A stretch of DNA of 64,000 nt from Pontibacter beigongshangensis (GTDB lineage Bacteria > Bacteroidota > Bacteroidia > Cytophagales > Hymenobacteraceae). The stretch's first letter is position 1, and every line of letters starts with the position of its first letter. The position numbers and the translations under genes are program-made. The stretch covers positions 186,001 to 250,000 of the forward strand of contig NZ_VFSD01000001.1 in the NCBI RefSeq assembly GCF_014332515.1. The letters are read 5' to 3'. The notes under the pieces were generated by a model. The model ran no database searches, was not told the DNA's origin, and saw nothing but the letters and a program-made list of their open reading frames with translations. Positions 1-8,712 of the stretch are shown here, in pieces.

Positions 1-1896
1 CTGCTTCCACACGATTTTTTTGCGCCCTATTATCGCGATGAGTCTATTATGTTGGGCTTAGGCATGCCACCCTACGAACTGATGCTGCAACTGATGGCCA
101 AAAACGACGACCCATTTTCCGGCGGGCGCACGTATTACGGGCATCCGGCACTTAAAAAAGTGGGTTTCCCAACTATTCCGCACCAAAGTTCTGCCACTGG
201 CATGCAGGCCATCCCGGCTACCGGCATGGCCCATGGCCTGGCCTACCTGGAGTCGCAGGGGCTGCTGCAGGGCGAAGGCAGGCCGGTGGTGCTCTGCTCC
301 TTAGGCGATGGCGCCGTAACAGAGGGTGAGGTGGCAGAGGCCTGGCAAATGGCCGTGCTCAAGCAGCTGCCGATTGTGTACCTGGTGCAGGACAACGACT
401 GGGGTATTTCGGCCACAGGAAAAGAGATGCGCGCCATGGATGCCTATGAGTACGCTGCCGGGTTTAAAGGCCTGGAGCGCCTGCGCCTCGACGGCTCTGA
501 TTTTGCCGAGTCGCATGAAGGCATGCGTGTGGCCTTCGAGTATGTCCGCCAGCTCCGCAAGCCGATACTGGTGCATGCCCGTTGCCCGCTGCTCAACCAC
601 CACACCTCCGGGGTGCGGAAGGAGTGGTACCGGGGCAACACCTTGCAGGAGGAGGCAGTGCGGGACCCGCTGCCAAAGCTCAGGCAGCTGCTCCTTGAGG
701 CAGAGGTAACCCTTGCCGAAGTGGAACAGCTGGAGCGAGAGGCCATGCAGCTGGTACAGCAGGACTTTAAACGAGCCCTAAGCGCGCCTCAACCTGACCC
801 TGCCACCTTCGACCAGCATATTTTTGCACCTACGCCCGTTACAGCAGAAGCAGGTGAGCGAAGCCCTGCCAAAGCAGGAAAGGTCACCATGGTGGATGCC
901 GCTCTCCATGCAGTGGACGATATCCTGAGGACCTACCCGGAATCTATTTTTTATGGAGAGGATGTAGGCGGAGAACTGGGCGGCGTATTCCGGGAGGCGG
1001 CCCTGCTGGCGAAGAAGTACGGCGATGCCCGTGTCTTTAACACCCCTATTCAGGAAGCCTACATAATCGGCTCAACAGCAGGCATGTCGGCAGTGGGAGT
1101 AAAAGCGATTGTGGAGATACAGTTCGGGGATTATATCTGGGCAGGCATGAACCAGCTGGTGGTGGAACTCTCCAAGAGCTGCTACCTTACAAACGGAAAA
1201 TTTCCGGTGCAGACGCTCATCCGCGTGCCCGTCGGCGCCTACGGTGGCGGTGGGCCGTACCATTCTGGCAGCATCGAATCTACCTTGCTGAATATCCGGG
1301 GCATAAAAGTAGTATACCCGTCTAGTGCGGCAGATATGAAAGGTCTGATGAAAGCCGCCTTTCTGGATCCGAACCCCGTGGTGATGCTGGAGCACAAGGG
1401 CCTGTACTGGTCTAAAGTGCCCGGCACCGAAGACGCACGCACCACCGAGCCAAACGAAGAATATGTACTGCCGCTAGGTGTGGCCAACGTGGTGCAGCAG
1501 GCCGACGAAGAGCAGGTTAGCAGCGGCAACAGCCTGACCGTGATCACTTATGGCATGGGCGTGTACTGGGCCAAGGCAGCCTCCGAAAAGTTCAGGGGCT
1601 GCATCGAGGTCCTTGACCTCCGCACCCTTAACCCGCTCGACTTCGACAGCGTGGTGGCATCGGTGCGGCGGCACGGCAAAGCGCTGGTGCTAACGGAGGA
1701 GCCGCTCCTGAACTCTTTTGCAGAATCGCTGGCAGGGCGCATCTCCAAAGCATGCTTTCAGCAACTGGATGCACCTGTGTTTACCCTTGGGGCAGCTAAC
1801 CTGCCCGCCCTTCCGCTGAATATAGAGCTGGAGCGCATGGCCTTGCCAAACGCACAAAAAGTGGCGTCAGCTATACAGGAGTTGCTGGAATATTAA
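1..1896 (+). CDS. 2-oxoacid dehydrogenase E1, fused alpha and beta subunits (5' partial)
   Basis: This is the thiamine-diphosphate decarboxylase (E1) of a 2-oxoacid dehydrogenase complex, of the branched-chain/acetoin-type family in which the alpha and beta chains are one polypeptide. The frame is open from base 1, so the start lies upstream; the Met at base 49 is internal. The first part carries the ThDP-binding signature, GDGAVTEGE followed about 27 residues later by the DNDWGIS element (near residues 102-137 of the visible part). From about residue 290 the beta-type transketolase half begins (YGEDVGGELGGVF) and runs to a C-terminal transketolase-like domain. Fused E1 proteins are usually about 660-690 residues; 631 are visible, so only a few dozen are missing. 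It would supply acyl-CoA with E2 and E3 encoded elsewhere. The substrate (pyruvate or branched-chain 2-oxoacids) cannot be decided from the sequence. Confidence 0.93.
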   Translation: MLPHDFFAPYYRDESIMLGLGMPPYELMLQLMAKNDDPFSGGRTYYGHPALKKVGFPTIPHQSSATGMQAIPATGMAHGLAYLESQGLLQGEGRPVVLCSLGDGAVTEGEVAEAWQMAVLKQLPIVYLVQDNDWGISATGKEMRAMDAYEYAAGFKGLERLRLDGSDFAESHEGMRVAFEYVRQLRKPILVHARCPLLNHHTSGVRKEWYRGNTLQEEAVRDPLPKLRQLLLEAEVTLAEVEQLEREAMQLVQQDFKRALSAPQPDPATFDQHIFAPTPVTAEAGERSPAKAGKVTMVDAALHAVDDILRTYPESIFYGEDVGGELGGVFREAALLAKKYGDARVFNTPIQEAYIIGSTAGMSAVGVKAIVEIQFGDYIWAGMNQLVVELSKSCYLTNGKFPVQTLIRVPVGAYGGGGPYHSGSIESTLLNIRGIKVVYPSSAADMKGLMKAAFLDPNPVVMLEHKGLYWSKVPGTEDARTTEPNEEYVLPLGVANVVQQADEEQVSSGNSLTVITYGMGVYWAKAASEKFRGCIEVLDLRTLNPLDFDSVVASVRRHGKALVLTEEPLLNSFAESLAGRISKACFQQLDAPVFTLGAANLPALPLNIELERMALPNAQKVASAIQELLEY

Positions 1897-1907
1897 GTAA
1901 CAGCGGT

Positions 1908-1954
1908 AGAAGCAGCAAAAAAGTCCTGTGGAGGGGCTTTTTATCTGAATAATC
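1908..1954 (+). repeat. dispersed CTCCGGAGG element, copy 1
   Basis: Degenerate copy (AGCAGC, then TGGAGGGGCTTTTT, then TGAATAAT) starting 12 bases after the E1 stop codon. It folds into a perfect terminator-like hairpin: AAAAAGTCC at 1918-1926 pairs with GGGCTTTTT at 1934-1942 around a 7-base loop. It probably ends the E1 transcript. Confidence 0.7.
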
Positions 1955-2063
1955 TAGTTGATGTGCTGAAGTGCTAATATCATCTGGTAAAAAGGAGGTT
2001 CCATATGGCATTGGCTGATTAGATACAAAAACCTACAGGTGCTCATCTTATAGTGAAAAGCAG

Positions 2064-2200
2064 GTCGCTGGTGAGAGCTTGCCGCTTGTACCAAATGTTC
2101 TTAAGGCTACAGCTTAAAAGAACTGATCCAGAACAGGCTGCTTCGGCCCTTCTCGAAAGGCTTGTTAGGAAAGTACGAGCGGCAAGATCGCACCAGCGCT
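2064..2200. repeat. large imperfect inverted repeat, structured element
   Basis: Two 26-base arms, 2066-2091 and 2173-2198, are reverse complements with three differences, one of which would be a G-U pair in RNA. Between them lies a second hairpin, GTTCTTAAG at about 2097-2105 against CTT..AAGAAC at about 2113-2123. The element sits alone between convergent genes. It could be a MITE/REP-like mobile remnant or a structured RNA; I do not recognise a family. Confidence 0.6.
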
Positions 2201-2239
2201 AAATTAAGGAAATAGAAGCCTTGTTTATCCCTACAAGAT

Positions 2240-2273
2240 GAGCTCCGGAGGGACAAATTCATTAGCATAATTT
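2240..2273 (+). repeat. dispersed CTCCGGAGG element, copy 2
   Basis: GCTCCGGAGGGAC followed by CATTAGCATAATTTAA. The AATAATT-type end overlaps the stop codon of tamL, so in this copy that end, not the CAG end, faces the gene. No CAG tract is left. Confidence 0.75.
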
Positions 2274-4716
2274 AAAACGGGTACCCGATCCCGATGGTAA
2301 GGTTGCTCTGGTTGTTTCTGGAGAAGAAGTCCCAGAACCGGAAGTTGCTGATAATAAAGTTGTTGCCATCCAGTGCGGCCGGGTCATAGACTTTTGTGGC
2401 AAAATCGAACCGCAGGATCAGCACCGACAGGTCGAAGCGAAGCCCGAAGCCCGTGCCTACTGCAAACTCTTTGTAAAACCTGTCCAGGGCGAAGTCGGCA
2501 CCGGGGCGCTCGGGGTTTTCCCTCAAAAACCAAACGTTGCCGGCATCCACAAACACAGCCCCGTTCAGGAAACTGAACATGTTGAACCTGTACTCCATGC
2601 TGCCCTCTATCAGCACCTCCCCAGGCTGCTCCGGCGTAAAGTCGCGCACTACCACGGGTGCGCCGTTAACTGTATCTATAGAGGTGGTGGCGTAGGAGCC
2701 GGGGCCCAGCCTCCGAACCAGCCAGGCCCGCACACTGGAGCCGCCACCAGCAAAAAAGTACTTGTCGTAGGGCAGCAGCTCGGTTTTAAACAAGGGGTTT
2801 CCGACGCCCATGTTCAGCCGGTACACAAAAAAGCGTTTACCTCCCAACGGAATATAGCGCCTGTAGTCGGGGTTGACTTTTACAAACTGGAACGTATTCA
2901 GGCCGCCGAGTTTGGGATTAAACCCCAGCCGCTGCGACAAGCCGCCAACCTCAAGTTGCAGCCTGAAAAGGCGCGCATCACGCGTCTGGGTAAAATCGTT
3001 GGTGTTGTAGGTGGCGTTAAAGGAGATGGTCGAAATAAAAGCAGGCCTGAAACTCTCGATCAGGGAGCGGCTGCCCTGGCTGAAGCGCTCCAGGTACTCC
3101 CTGAATCGCTGAAAGTTTTTGCCGGCCGTATCGACCCGGGCAATCTGCAGGTTAATGGGGGAGAAGATGTACTGCAGGTAAGGAGGCTGCGCCGGTGTCC
3201 GGGACTTCTGCCAGATGTAGGAGTAAACCAGGTCATAGTTGGTGCGGTGGTATTCGTCGCGATCCACATCGGTGTAGCCGGCATAGATCCTGGTTCTGGG
3301 GTTATTGTCGCTCAGCACCTTGCCACCGCCAAAGGGCAGCAGAAATGTGGGGAACGACAAGGCCACATCGGCCCCCAGCTCCCGGATAATGACGGTTTGG
3401 CGGCTGTCGAGGCTCACCTGGCCTTCGTAGCCGCCACGCAGCCCGAAATCAAGGTTCTCGGCACCGCCAAACACGTTGCGGGCCCTTAACCGCAAACTTG
3501 TAAAAGGCCCGGGCACCCTTTCTGAATAATTTAAACCAAGTTCGGCCGTTTCCTGAAACCTTTTGGTAGGTACAGCATTGATAAAAGCATTTAGCTTATT
3601 GGCACTGGTATCGCTAGGTGTCTCCACCTTGGAGTAGGTAATGTTGTTGAACTGAAAAACGTCCAGCTCCGAAAGCCTGCGTTGCGTTATCGTCGTCCTG
3701 ATCTGGCTGTAGGGTTGTCCGGGTGCAATATTGGTTTTCAGGTCCAGGATGCGGGGGGAGTATTTGTGGTTGTAAGACAGGAAATTAATGTTATTGTAGG
3801 TGATGGTATCGCGGGTACGGCCAAAGCGATCGTTATCTGTCTTGAAATACACATTCTCGAGCGTATATAATTTGTGTCCGGGGGCATCCTCCGGGTTGTC
3901 CACGATCACATCCAGGCGCACTGTGTTGCCGCCAAAGCTGGTGTCTACTTCAAAGCGGATGTAGGCTTTGGCAAACTCATAAAAGCCATTGTTGCGCAGC
4001 GAGTTATACATCCTGTCACGTTCCTCGGTCAGTACCTGGTCGTCGTACAGGTCACCTGTTTTTATCAGCGACCTGACGGAGGTTCTTTGCAGGACCCGGA
4101 GCACGGCTGTGTCGGGTATGGCGTAATTGATGTGGGAGTACCGGTAGGGCGTATTCTCTTTTACCTGGATGGTGATGTACACTTTCTTGCCGCGCTCCTC
4201 TTTCGAGTATTCTGATTCGTGGTTGAAATACCCGCGGCCATCCATGTAAAATTCGATCTGGTTCATGGTGGCCTCCATCAGCGTAGAGTCGTAGATGGAG
4301 GGGGGCTCGCCAAGCTGCATAAAAAAGTTTCCTTCTTCCTTCTTGTTCTGCTGCCGCTCAATGCGTTGCTCAAACCGGTTCTGGATTTTCCGTATCTTTA
4401 GCGTGTCTGTGCCGGCTTCCTTTATTCTGGTTTCCCGTTTATTGGCCAGCTTCGTGATCCGCTGATCAATTTTTTCCGGATTGTAGAAACGCTTTCCGAA
4501 ATAATAAAGCGACAGGTAAGGAGTTGACCACAGCACCATTCTGTTAGGTTGCTGCTGGTAGAGCGAAGCGATGCTCATGGGCTCTATGTGCTCCAGCCCT
4601 TTGGTTTTCATGCTAACTAAAAGCTCCTCATCTTCAGCCAGGTGGCGTGTAGGAATACACCCCGCAAAACTAAAGATTGTAATTAACAGGGTGAATATGT
4701 AAAATCGTGGGTTCAA
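2272..4716 (-). CDS. tamL: TamL-like outer membrane lipoprotein (BamA/TamA family)
   Basis: An Omp85-family outer membrane assembly protein of 814 residues. It begins with a lipoprotein signal peptide whose lipobox FAGC puts the lipidated cysteine at residue 20, which separates the Bacteroidota TamL type from BamA and TamA. A long periplasmic POTRA-like region follows, with a charged coiled-coil-like stretch near residues 90-130. The C-terminal third is a 16-strand-type barrel rich in alternating aromatic and Gly residues, ending in Phe as outer membrane barrels do. TamL is thought to work with an inner-membrane TamB-like partner in exporting outer membrane components; no tamB is in the window. 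Its ATG is only 11 bases from that of the divergent RNA methyltransferase, so the two promoters must be packed into this gap and each other's 5' coding ends. Confidence 0.9.
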   Translation of the reverse strand: MNPRFYIFTLLITIFSFAGCIPTRHLAEDEELLVSMKTKGLEHIEPMSIASLYQQQPNRMVLWSTPYLSLYYFGKRFYNPEKIDQRITKLANKRETRIKEAGTDTLKIRKIQNRFEQRIERQQNKKEEGNFFMQLGEPPSIYDSTLMEATMNQIEFYMDGRGYFNHESEYSKEERGKKVYITIQVKENTPYRYSHINYAIPDTAVLRVLQRTSVRSLIKTGDLYDDQVLTEERDRMYNSLRNNGFYEFAKAYIRFEVDTSFGGNTVRLDVIVDNPEDAPGHKLYTLENVYFKTDNDRFGRTRDTITYNNINFLSYNHKYSPRILDLKTNIAPGQPYSQIRTTITQRRLSELDVFQFNNITYSKVETPSDTSANKLNAFINAVPTKRFQETAELGLNYSERVPGPFTSLRLRARNVFGGAENLDFGLRGGYEGQVSLDSRQTVIIRELGADVALSFPTFLLPFGGGKVLSDNNPRTRIYAGYTDVDRDEYHRTNYDLVYSYIWQKSRTPAQPPYLQYIFSPINLQIARVDTAGKNFQRFREYLERFSQGSRSLIESFRPAFISTISFNATYNTNDFTQTRDARLFRLQLEVGGLSQRLGFNPKLGGLNTFQFVKVNPDYRRYIPLGGKRFFVYRLNMGVGNPLFKTELLPYDKYFFAGGGSSVRAWLVRRLGPGSYATTSIDTVNGAPVVVRDFTPEQPGEVLIEGSMEYRFNMFSFLNGAVFVDAGNVWFLRENPERPGADFALDRFYKEFAVGTGFGLRFDLSVLILRFDFATKVYDPAALDGNNFIISNFRFWDFFSRNNQSNLTIGIGYPF

Positions 4717-4727
4717 ACTTTGTAGCT

Positions 4728-5477
4728 ATGTTATCGAAAGCAGTAGTAAAGTATATCAATTCCTTACAAATAAAAAAATACCGCCACCAGCACCAGGCCT
4801 TTGTGGTGGAAGGCGCCAAAAGCGTGGCAGAGCTGCTGCAGGCCGATTTCGAGCTGCAGCACCTGTTTATCACGGAGGCTTTTTACCACGAAAATAATAA
4901 AACGTTCGCAAAAGGACTTCCCTACCACCTCGTAACAGAGCAGGAACTGACCAAAGCCGGCACCTATGCGACCAACAACGCCGCCCTGGCCGTTGCAAAG
5001 ATGCGACCTGGGCAGCAATTACAACTAAAAACCGCTGATTTTATTATTGCACTCGACGATGTGCGGGACCCCGGCAACCTGGGCACCATTATCCGCATTG
5101 CTGATTGGTACGGCATAAGCCACGTGGTTTGTTCCGAAAACTGCGCTGATTTTTACAACCCCAAGGTGATTGCGGCCACCATGGGCTCTTTTACCAGGGT
5201 GCAGGCACATTACCTGGACCTGCCTGCCTGGCTCCAGGAGCAAGCGGCCGGGGGCCTCAAAACCTATGGCGCCTCCCTGGCCGGAGAAAACCTGCACGGC
5301 CTGCATTTAAAACCCGAAGGGATTGTAGTGCTTGGTAACGAAGCTAACGGCATCAGGCCTGAGGTGCAAGTCCATATCAACCACCTGATCAAGATCCCGG
5401 CCTTCGGTAAAGCAGAGTCGCTTAATGTAGCCACTGCCACTGCCATCATCCTAGATAATTTTAAGAGAAACGGGTGA
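4728..5477 (+). CDS. TrmH/SpoU family RNA 2'-O-methyltransferase
   Basis: A 249-residue SPOUT methyltransferase that transfers a methyl group from SAM to a ribose 2'-OH in rRNA or tRNA. All three SPOUT motifs are visible: DPGNLGTIIRIADW (motif 1, with the conserved Asn and Arg), GNEANGIRPEV (motif 2) and SLNVATATAIIL (motif 3), which form the trefoil-knot SAM site. The N-terminal segment (KYRHQHQAFVVEGAKSV) is the substrate-binding domain typical of RlmB/TrmH-like enzymes. I chose the ATG at 4728 because the in-frame GTG at 4707 overlaps tamL and the family aligns from MLSKAVVKY. A near-consensus -7 box (AAACTTTG, 4715-4722) ends five bases before this ATG, so the mRNA may have almost no leader. 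The exact RNA target is unknown. Confidence 0.9.
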   Translation: MLSKAVVKYINSLQIKKYRHQHQAFVVEGAKSVAELLQADFELQHLFITEAFYHENNKTFAKGLPYHLVTEQELTKAGTYATNNAALAVAKMRPGQQLQLKTADFIIALDDVRDPGNLGTIIRIADWYGISHVVCSENCADFYNPKVIAATMGSFTRVQAHYLDLPAWLQEQAAGGLKTYGASLAGENLHGLHLKPEGIVVLGNEANGIRPEVQVHINHLIKIPAFGKAESLNVATATAIILDNFKRNG

Positions 5478-5518
5478 AAAGTTAAGAATTGTTTACAAAC
5501 CTGCTCAGAAGGTCATTT

Positions 5519-5646
5519 TCGAATTTTCTCATCTTCAAATTTCCAAATCTTCACATCAACCATTTAACAATCAACAACTAACAATCAAACTGCAAACCAA
5601 TTATTTGAATCAAAAGGTGCCTCCGGAGCTACAGTTGCTGCTGCTT
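5519..5646 (-). repeat. composite repeat module, left inverted copy (includes element copy 3)
   Basis: Read on the minus strand: a CAG tract, GCTCCGGAGGCACC, TTTTGATTCAAATAATTG (5599-5646), then words like TGTTGATTGTT and GATGTGAAGATTTGG and AAGATGAG (5519-5598). The same parts in the same order recur on the plus strand at 8713-8840; the roughly 35-base core around CTCCGGAGGCACC is identical. The two copies flank the sigma-factor operon as inverted repeats. Confidence 0.85.
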
Positions 5647-5710
5647 CAGAAGGCTTTCGGGGGCATCTCATTCGAATTCCGGGAAGCGATGAAGCTGTTT
5701 AAAACTACTG

Positions 5711-5760
5711 AAAAAGGAAGCGGTTCTGTGGCATTGGCGCCGCAGAACCGCTTCCTTTTT
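5711..5760. terminator. bidirectional Rho-independent terminator
   Basis: A 22-base-pair stem from AAAAAGGAAG (5711) to CTTCCTTTTT (5760) with a 6-base loop and A and T runs at both ends. It lies between convergent genes and should terminate both. Confidence 0.92.
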
Positions 5761-5774
5761 CAGGTCTTAACACA

Positions 5775-6914
5775 TTAAAAGAGCCTGAGGCCGAAGCTGA
5801 TCACATTCATTTTTGGGCCACGGTTCTCTTTAAACAGGCTGTTCATGTTGTACCTGGCAAACAGTTCCAGGTTACCGTACCCGATTACACCGGTCAGGCC
5901 GTAATGGAAGTCGTTGAGGTTATAGTTGCTGCGCACTTTGTCTTTCTCGGTGCTGCCGTCCTGGCTGTATTTTAACTTGGAGTGGCTCCCCAGCCGGTAA
6001 CCCACAAAACCGCCTGCCCCAATATTAAAACCTTCTTTACCATTGGCCCGCTTAAACTTCAGCATCGGCACCAGGGGCAGGTTCACCGAGGAGTGCGTCA
6101 GTTTAGACTTCTGATAGTTAATATCGTTGGCCTTTCTGAAGTAGGTCACATCGTTCACATCTTCCTCAATTACATAATTCTTGTCGAACATGTAGTTGTT
6201 GAAAGCGAACTCTAAGCCGGAAGCGATATAAAAGGGGCTCGATTTTCCTCCTACCTGGGAGGTGATTCGCCAGTTGATGCTCACATAGCGCGACCCCATG
6301 GGCTTCAAGTCAGGAATAGGGGTGGCACCTCCTGCATCATCCTGATTCACAAAGGTATTCAGGCCAAGGTCAAGGTCCAGTCCGAAGCGGGTGGGTTTAT
6401 AGGGCTTGTCCTTCTTGGTTTTGGTGCTGTCCGACTTGGAAGGGGTGTTTACATTTACCCGCGTGTTCTTTCCGTCTTCCCGTATCTCCACATCTATCTT
6501 TATGTTTTTGTTTATCCTGATCTCATGGCGTTCGGTTTTGGTGGTGTCGTTCTGGTCGTGCCCCTGCACCGTGATGGTGACCTGCTCGGCTTCGGTGTCG
6601 TCGCTTTTCTCCGATGGGGTAATGGTCACGGTCATCTGCTGGGAGTTGGTGGCTTTGCTGGTGCGCTCCAGGTTGTCGACCTCTCCGGCATACTTGCTGA
6701 TCACGGTTATCAATGAGTCGAGGCTATAGTTGCGGAAGGCCTGCAGTTGCGCCATATTATCGAGGTACAGCACCATTTTAGCGCCATTGGGCATTTTTAC
6801 GATGATGGTGTCCTGGGGGCCGAAGCGTTCGCCTACGGTAGGACCGCCTTTGGCAGACACACCGGTAGCGGCAACCATGACAATGGCTGCGATGAGTAGG
6901 AATAATCGTTTCAT
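5775..6914 (-). CDS. outer membrane beta-barrel protein of the sigma-factor operon
   Basis: A 379-residue protein starting MKRLFLLIAAIVMV, a clear signal peptide cleaved after VSA; the longer upstream reading frame would put 29 polar residues before it and is not credible. Residues about 30-170 are a charged, Thr/Lys-rich periplasmic segment. The C-terminal 200 residues (from TRFGLDLDLGLNTF) look like a small outer membrane barrel ending in SFGLRLF. It is the last gene of a minus-strand operon after an ECF sigma factor and a membrane protein, with 10 bases to the upstream gene, so it may be a target or sensor of that system. A strong bidirectional terminator follows. Its exact function is unknown. 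Confidence 0.8.
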   Translation of the reverse strand: MKRLFLLIAAIVMVAATGVSAKGGPTVGERFGPQDTIIVKMPNGAKMVLYLDNMAQLQAFRNYSLDSLITVISKYAGEVDNLERTSKATNSQQMTVTITPSEKSDDTEAEQVTITVQGHDQNDTTKTERHEIRINKNIKIDVEIREDGKNTRVNVNTPSKSDSTKTKKDKPYKPTRFGLDLDLGLNTFVNQDDAGGATPIPDLKPMGSRYVSINWRITSQVGGKSSPFYIASGLEFAFNNYMFDKNYVIEEDVNDVTYFRKANDINYQKSKLTHSSVNLPLVPMLKFKRANGKEGFNIGAGGFVGYRLGSHSKLKYSQDGSTEKDKVRSNYNLNDFHYGLTGVIGYGNLELFARYNMNSLFKENRGPKMNVISFGLRLF

Positions 6915-6924
6915 GGTTTTAGGG

Positions 6925-7773
6925 TTAGAGATTAATGACTTTTGAGAATTTCTGTTTTCCGATCTGCGTTTCGAGGGCGATCTGCTCGGTGCGGACGCCA
7001 AGCTCAGAGAGCTCCACCCGCTCGCCGGTAGCCAGGTTCTTCACTTGCTTAAAGATGCTTTTAGCTAACTGCTGCTTCTTCTCCCTGCTGCTCAGTTCCA
7101 CCTCCTGCTCCTCGTGTTGCACCGCCACCGCCTGGGGGGCCATGGCCCGCTTGATAATAATCTGCACGCGTTCCTGACTTTCGGCTTTTGGTGCAGCCGC
7201 AAGGGCTACTGGCGCATCAGGCAGGGTGGTGGCCGGGGTTTCCTGTTCCTGAGTGGCAGCCAGGGCTGGCGCAGGTTCGGATGGTGTCAGCGGCTCTACG
7301 CGTTTTACTGCTGCTGGCTTAGGTGCTGCTTTGGTTGCCGGTGTTGTGCTGGCGATGGCTTTTGCCGGAGCGGCCTCCGGTTGAGCCGCCGCTGCCGGTG
7401 TTTCAGCAGTTCCTGCTTCAGGTATGGCTACTGTTGCTGGCACCTCCGTGTTATCGGCAGGTACCTTGCCGGCAATTTCAACAGGCCGGGCAGGAGCAGG
7501 GGTTTCGGTTTGGGCAATGGCTGGTGCCTGATCGGCCTGGTTGTTTCTGAGACTGAAGAAAACAAGTCCTGCGGCCAGCAATAGCGCCACAGCAGCAGCT
7601 ATGCCATAGCTGCGATACCAAAGAATAAAAACAGGTTTCTTCTCTTCCTCCTCTGGCTGCGGCATTTCGGTCTCTATCCGCTCCTGCAGCCTGTTCCATA
7701 GGTCGGCGGGAGGTGTAGAACTGGAATTGCCTAAACGCGCTTTAAATAATTTATCTACTTCTTCTGGTTTCAT
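6925..7773 (-). CDS. putative membrane anti-sigma factor
   Basis: A 282-residue protein with a cytoplasmic N-terminal region (residues 1-55, including MKPEEVDKLFKARL and DLWNRLQERIE), one transmembrane helix at about 57-75, then a long Ala/Pro/Glu-rich periplasmic linker and a short charged C-terminus. This layout, directly after an ECF sigma gene (13 bases apart), is that of an anti-sigma factor in Bacteroidota, where the cytoplasmic part binds the sigma factor and the periplasmic part senses the signal. I see no zinc-binding ZAS motif (HxxxCxxC), so this would be a non-ZAS type. The assignment rests on context and topology, not on a recognised domain. Confidence 0.65.
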   Translation of the reverse strand: MKPEEVDKLFKARLGNSSSTPPADLWNRLQERIETEMPQPEEEEKKPVFILWYRSYGIAAAVALLLAAGLVFFSLRNNQADQAPAIAQTETPAPARPVEIAGKVPADNTEVPATVAIPEAGTAETPAAAAQPEAAPAKAIASTTPATKAAPKPAAVKRVEPLTPSEPAPALAATQEQETPATTLPDAPVALAAAPKAESQERVQIIIKRAMAPQAVAVQHEEQEVELSSREKKQQLAKSIFKQVKNLATGERVELSELGVRTEQIALETQIGKQKFSKVINL

Positions 7774-7786
7774 CTTTACCTCCTTT

Positions 7787-8320
7787 TTAACTCGCGATAG
7801 CTTCGTTTCCGCTTAACCGGCGTTGCAGCATGGCCCTGGCCTTGCTTAGCTGCGACTTAGAAGTACCTTCTGTTATCCCTAACATATCAGCAATTTCTTT
7901 GTGCCCGTAGCCCTCTATGGCGTACAGGTTAAATACAGTCCTGTAACCGGCCGGCAGGGTTAGCAGCAATTCCAGCAGCTCTTCTTCTGCCAGTTCGTGG
8001 TCTGCGCCTGTGGTGCCGGCTACCTGTATGTGGCTGTCTTCAATAGCCAGGTGCAGCGGCTCCTTCTTTCTCAGGAAACCAAGCGCCTCGTTTACCATAA
8101 TGCGTCTTACCCAACCTTCAAAACTGCCTTTCGCCTCATACTGGCCAATGTGCTGGTAAATCTTCATAAAACCGTTCAGCAGCGCCTCCTCGGCATCCAT
8201 CTGGTTCTTCAGGTAGCGCAGACAAACCCCGTACATAGGTGCCGCAAAGCGTTCGTAAAGGCACTTCTGCGCTTTACTTTCTGCCCGCTGGCATCCTGCT
8301 ATCAATTCTGACTCTGTCAC
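7787..8320 (-). CDS. ECF-type RNA polymerase sigma factor
   Basis: A 177-residue sigma-70 family protein with region 2 (ERFAAPMYGVCLRYL, the core-binding helix, then DAEEALLNGFMKIYQHIGQYE) and region 4 (LPAGYRTVFNLYAIEGYGHKEIADMLGITEGTSKSQLSKARAML, a helix-turn-helix that reads the -35 box). Length and domain order are those of extracytoplasmic-function sigma factors. It heads an operon with a putative anti-sigma protein and an outer membrane protein, suggesting an envelope-stress or cell-surface signalling unit that regulates itself. No FecI-like TonB receptor is adjacent, so iron signalling is not indicated. Confidence 0.93.
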   Translation of the reverse strand: MTESELIAGCQRAESKAQKCLYERFAAPMYGVCLRYLKNQMDAEEALLNGFMKIYQHIGQYEAKGSFEGWVRRIMVNEALGFLRKKEPLHLAIEDSHIQVAGTTGADHELAEEELLELLLTLPAGYRTVFNLYAIEGYGHKEIADMLGITEGTSKSQLSKARAMLQRRLSGNEAIAS

Positions 8321-8521
8321 GCTGGGTAAATGTTTTACAAATTGATCCTGCTTTGGTTTATTCCGGAGCCCTTTTGCTGCTCTTTGCCTTTAAGATGTAA
8401 AAAGCCTGGCCGGTGGTTGCCTGAGCTATCTTAAATATCTGAAATATTTTTTGCAATAGCTTTAAAAGGTATGTAATCCATTGAATATAAAGTGTTAAGA
8501 GAATTTTTGCCGTCGCCTATA

Positions 8522-8556
8522 AGCCTCTGGAGGGGCAAATCTATTAGAATAATTTG
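8522..8556 (+). repeat. dispersed CTCCGGAGG element, copy 4
   Basis: GCCTCTGGAGGGGC, then CTATTAGAATAATTTGG, without the CAG tract. It is followed by GATGTGCTAATTTTC and the low-complexity words to 8640, the same order as in other composite copies. Confidence 0.8.
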
Positions 8557-8712
8557 GTGTGATGTGCTAATTTTCAAATTTGGGATTTGAAGATTTGAAA
8601 ATCTGAGGATGAGGAAATTTGAGGATGAATAACAGAAAGGTTTACCTGTCATCATGGCTTCACCCGTAGCTTAGAAAGAAAGGCTATGTGTCTGACCTCG
8701 TGTGTTCTTTAA

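Noticed and set aside
2005..2022. AAGGAGG followed by ATG and a five-codon frame (MALAD)
   Set aside because: A strong Shine-Dalgarno is rare in this lineage, but a five-residue product in a repeat-rich gap is most easily explained by chance.
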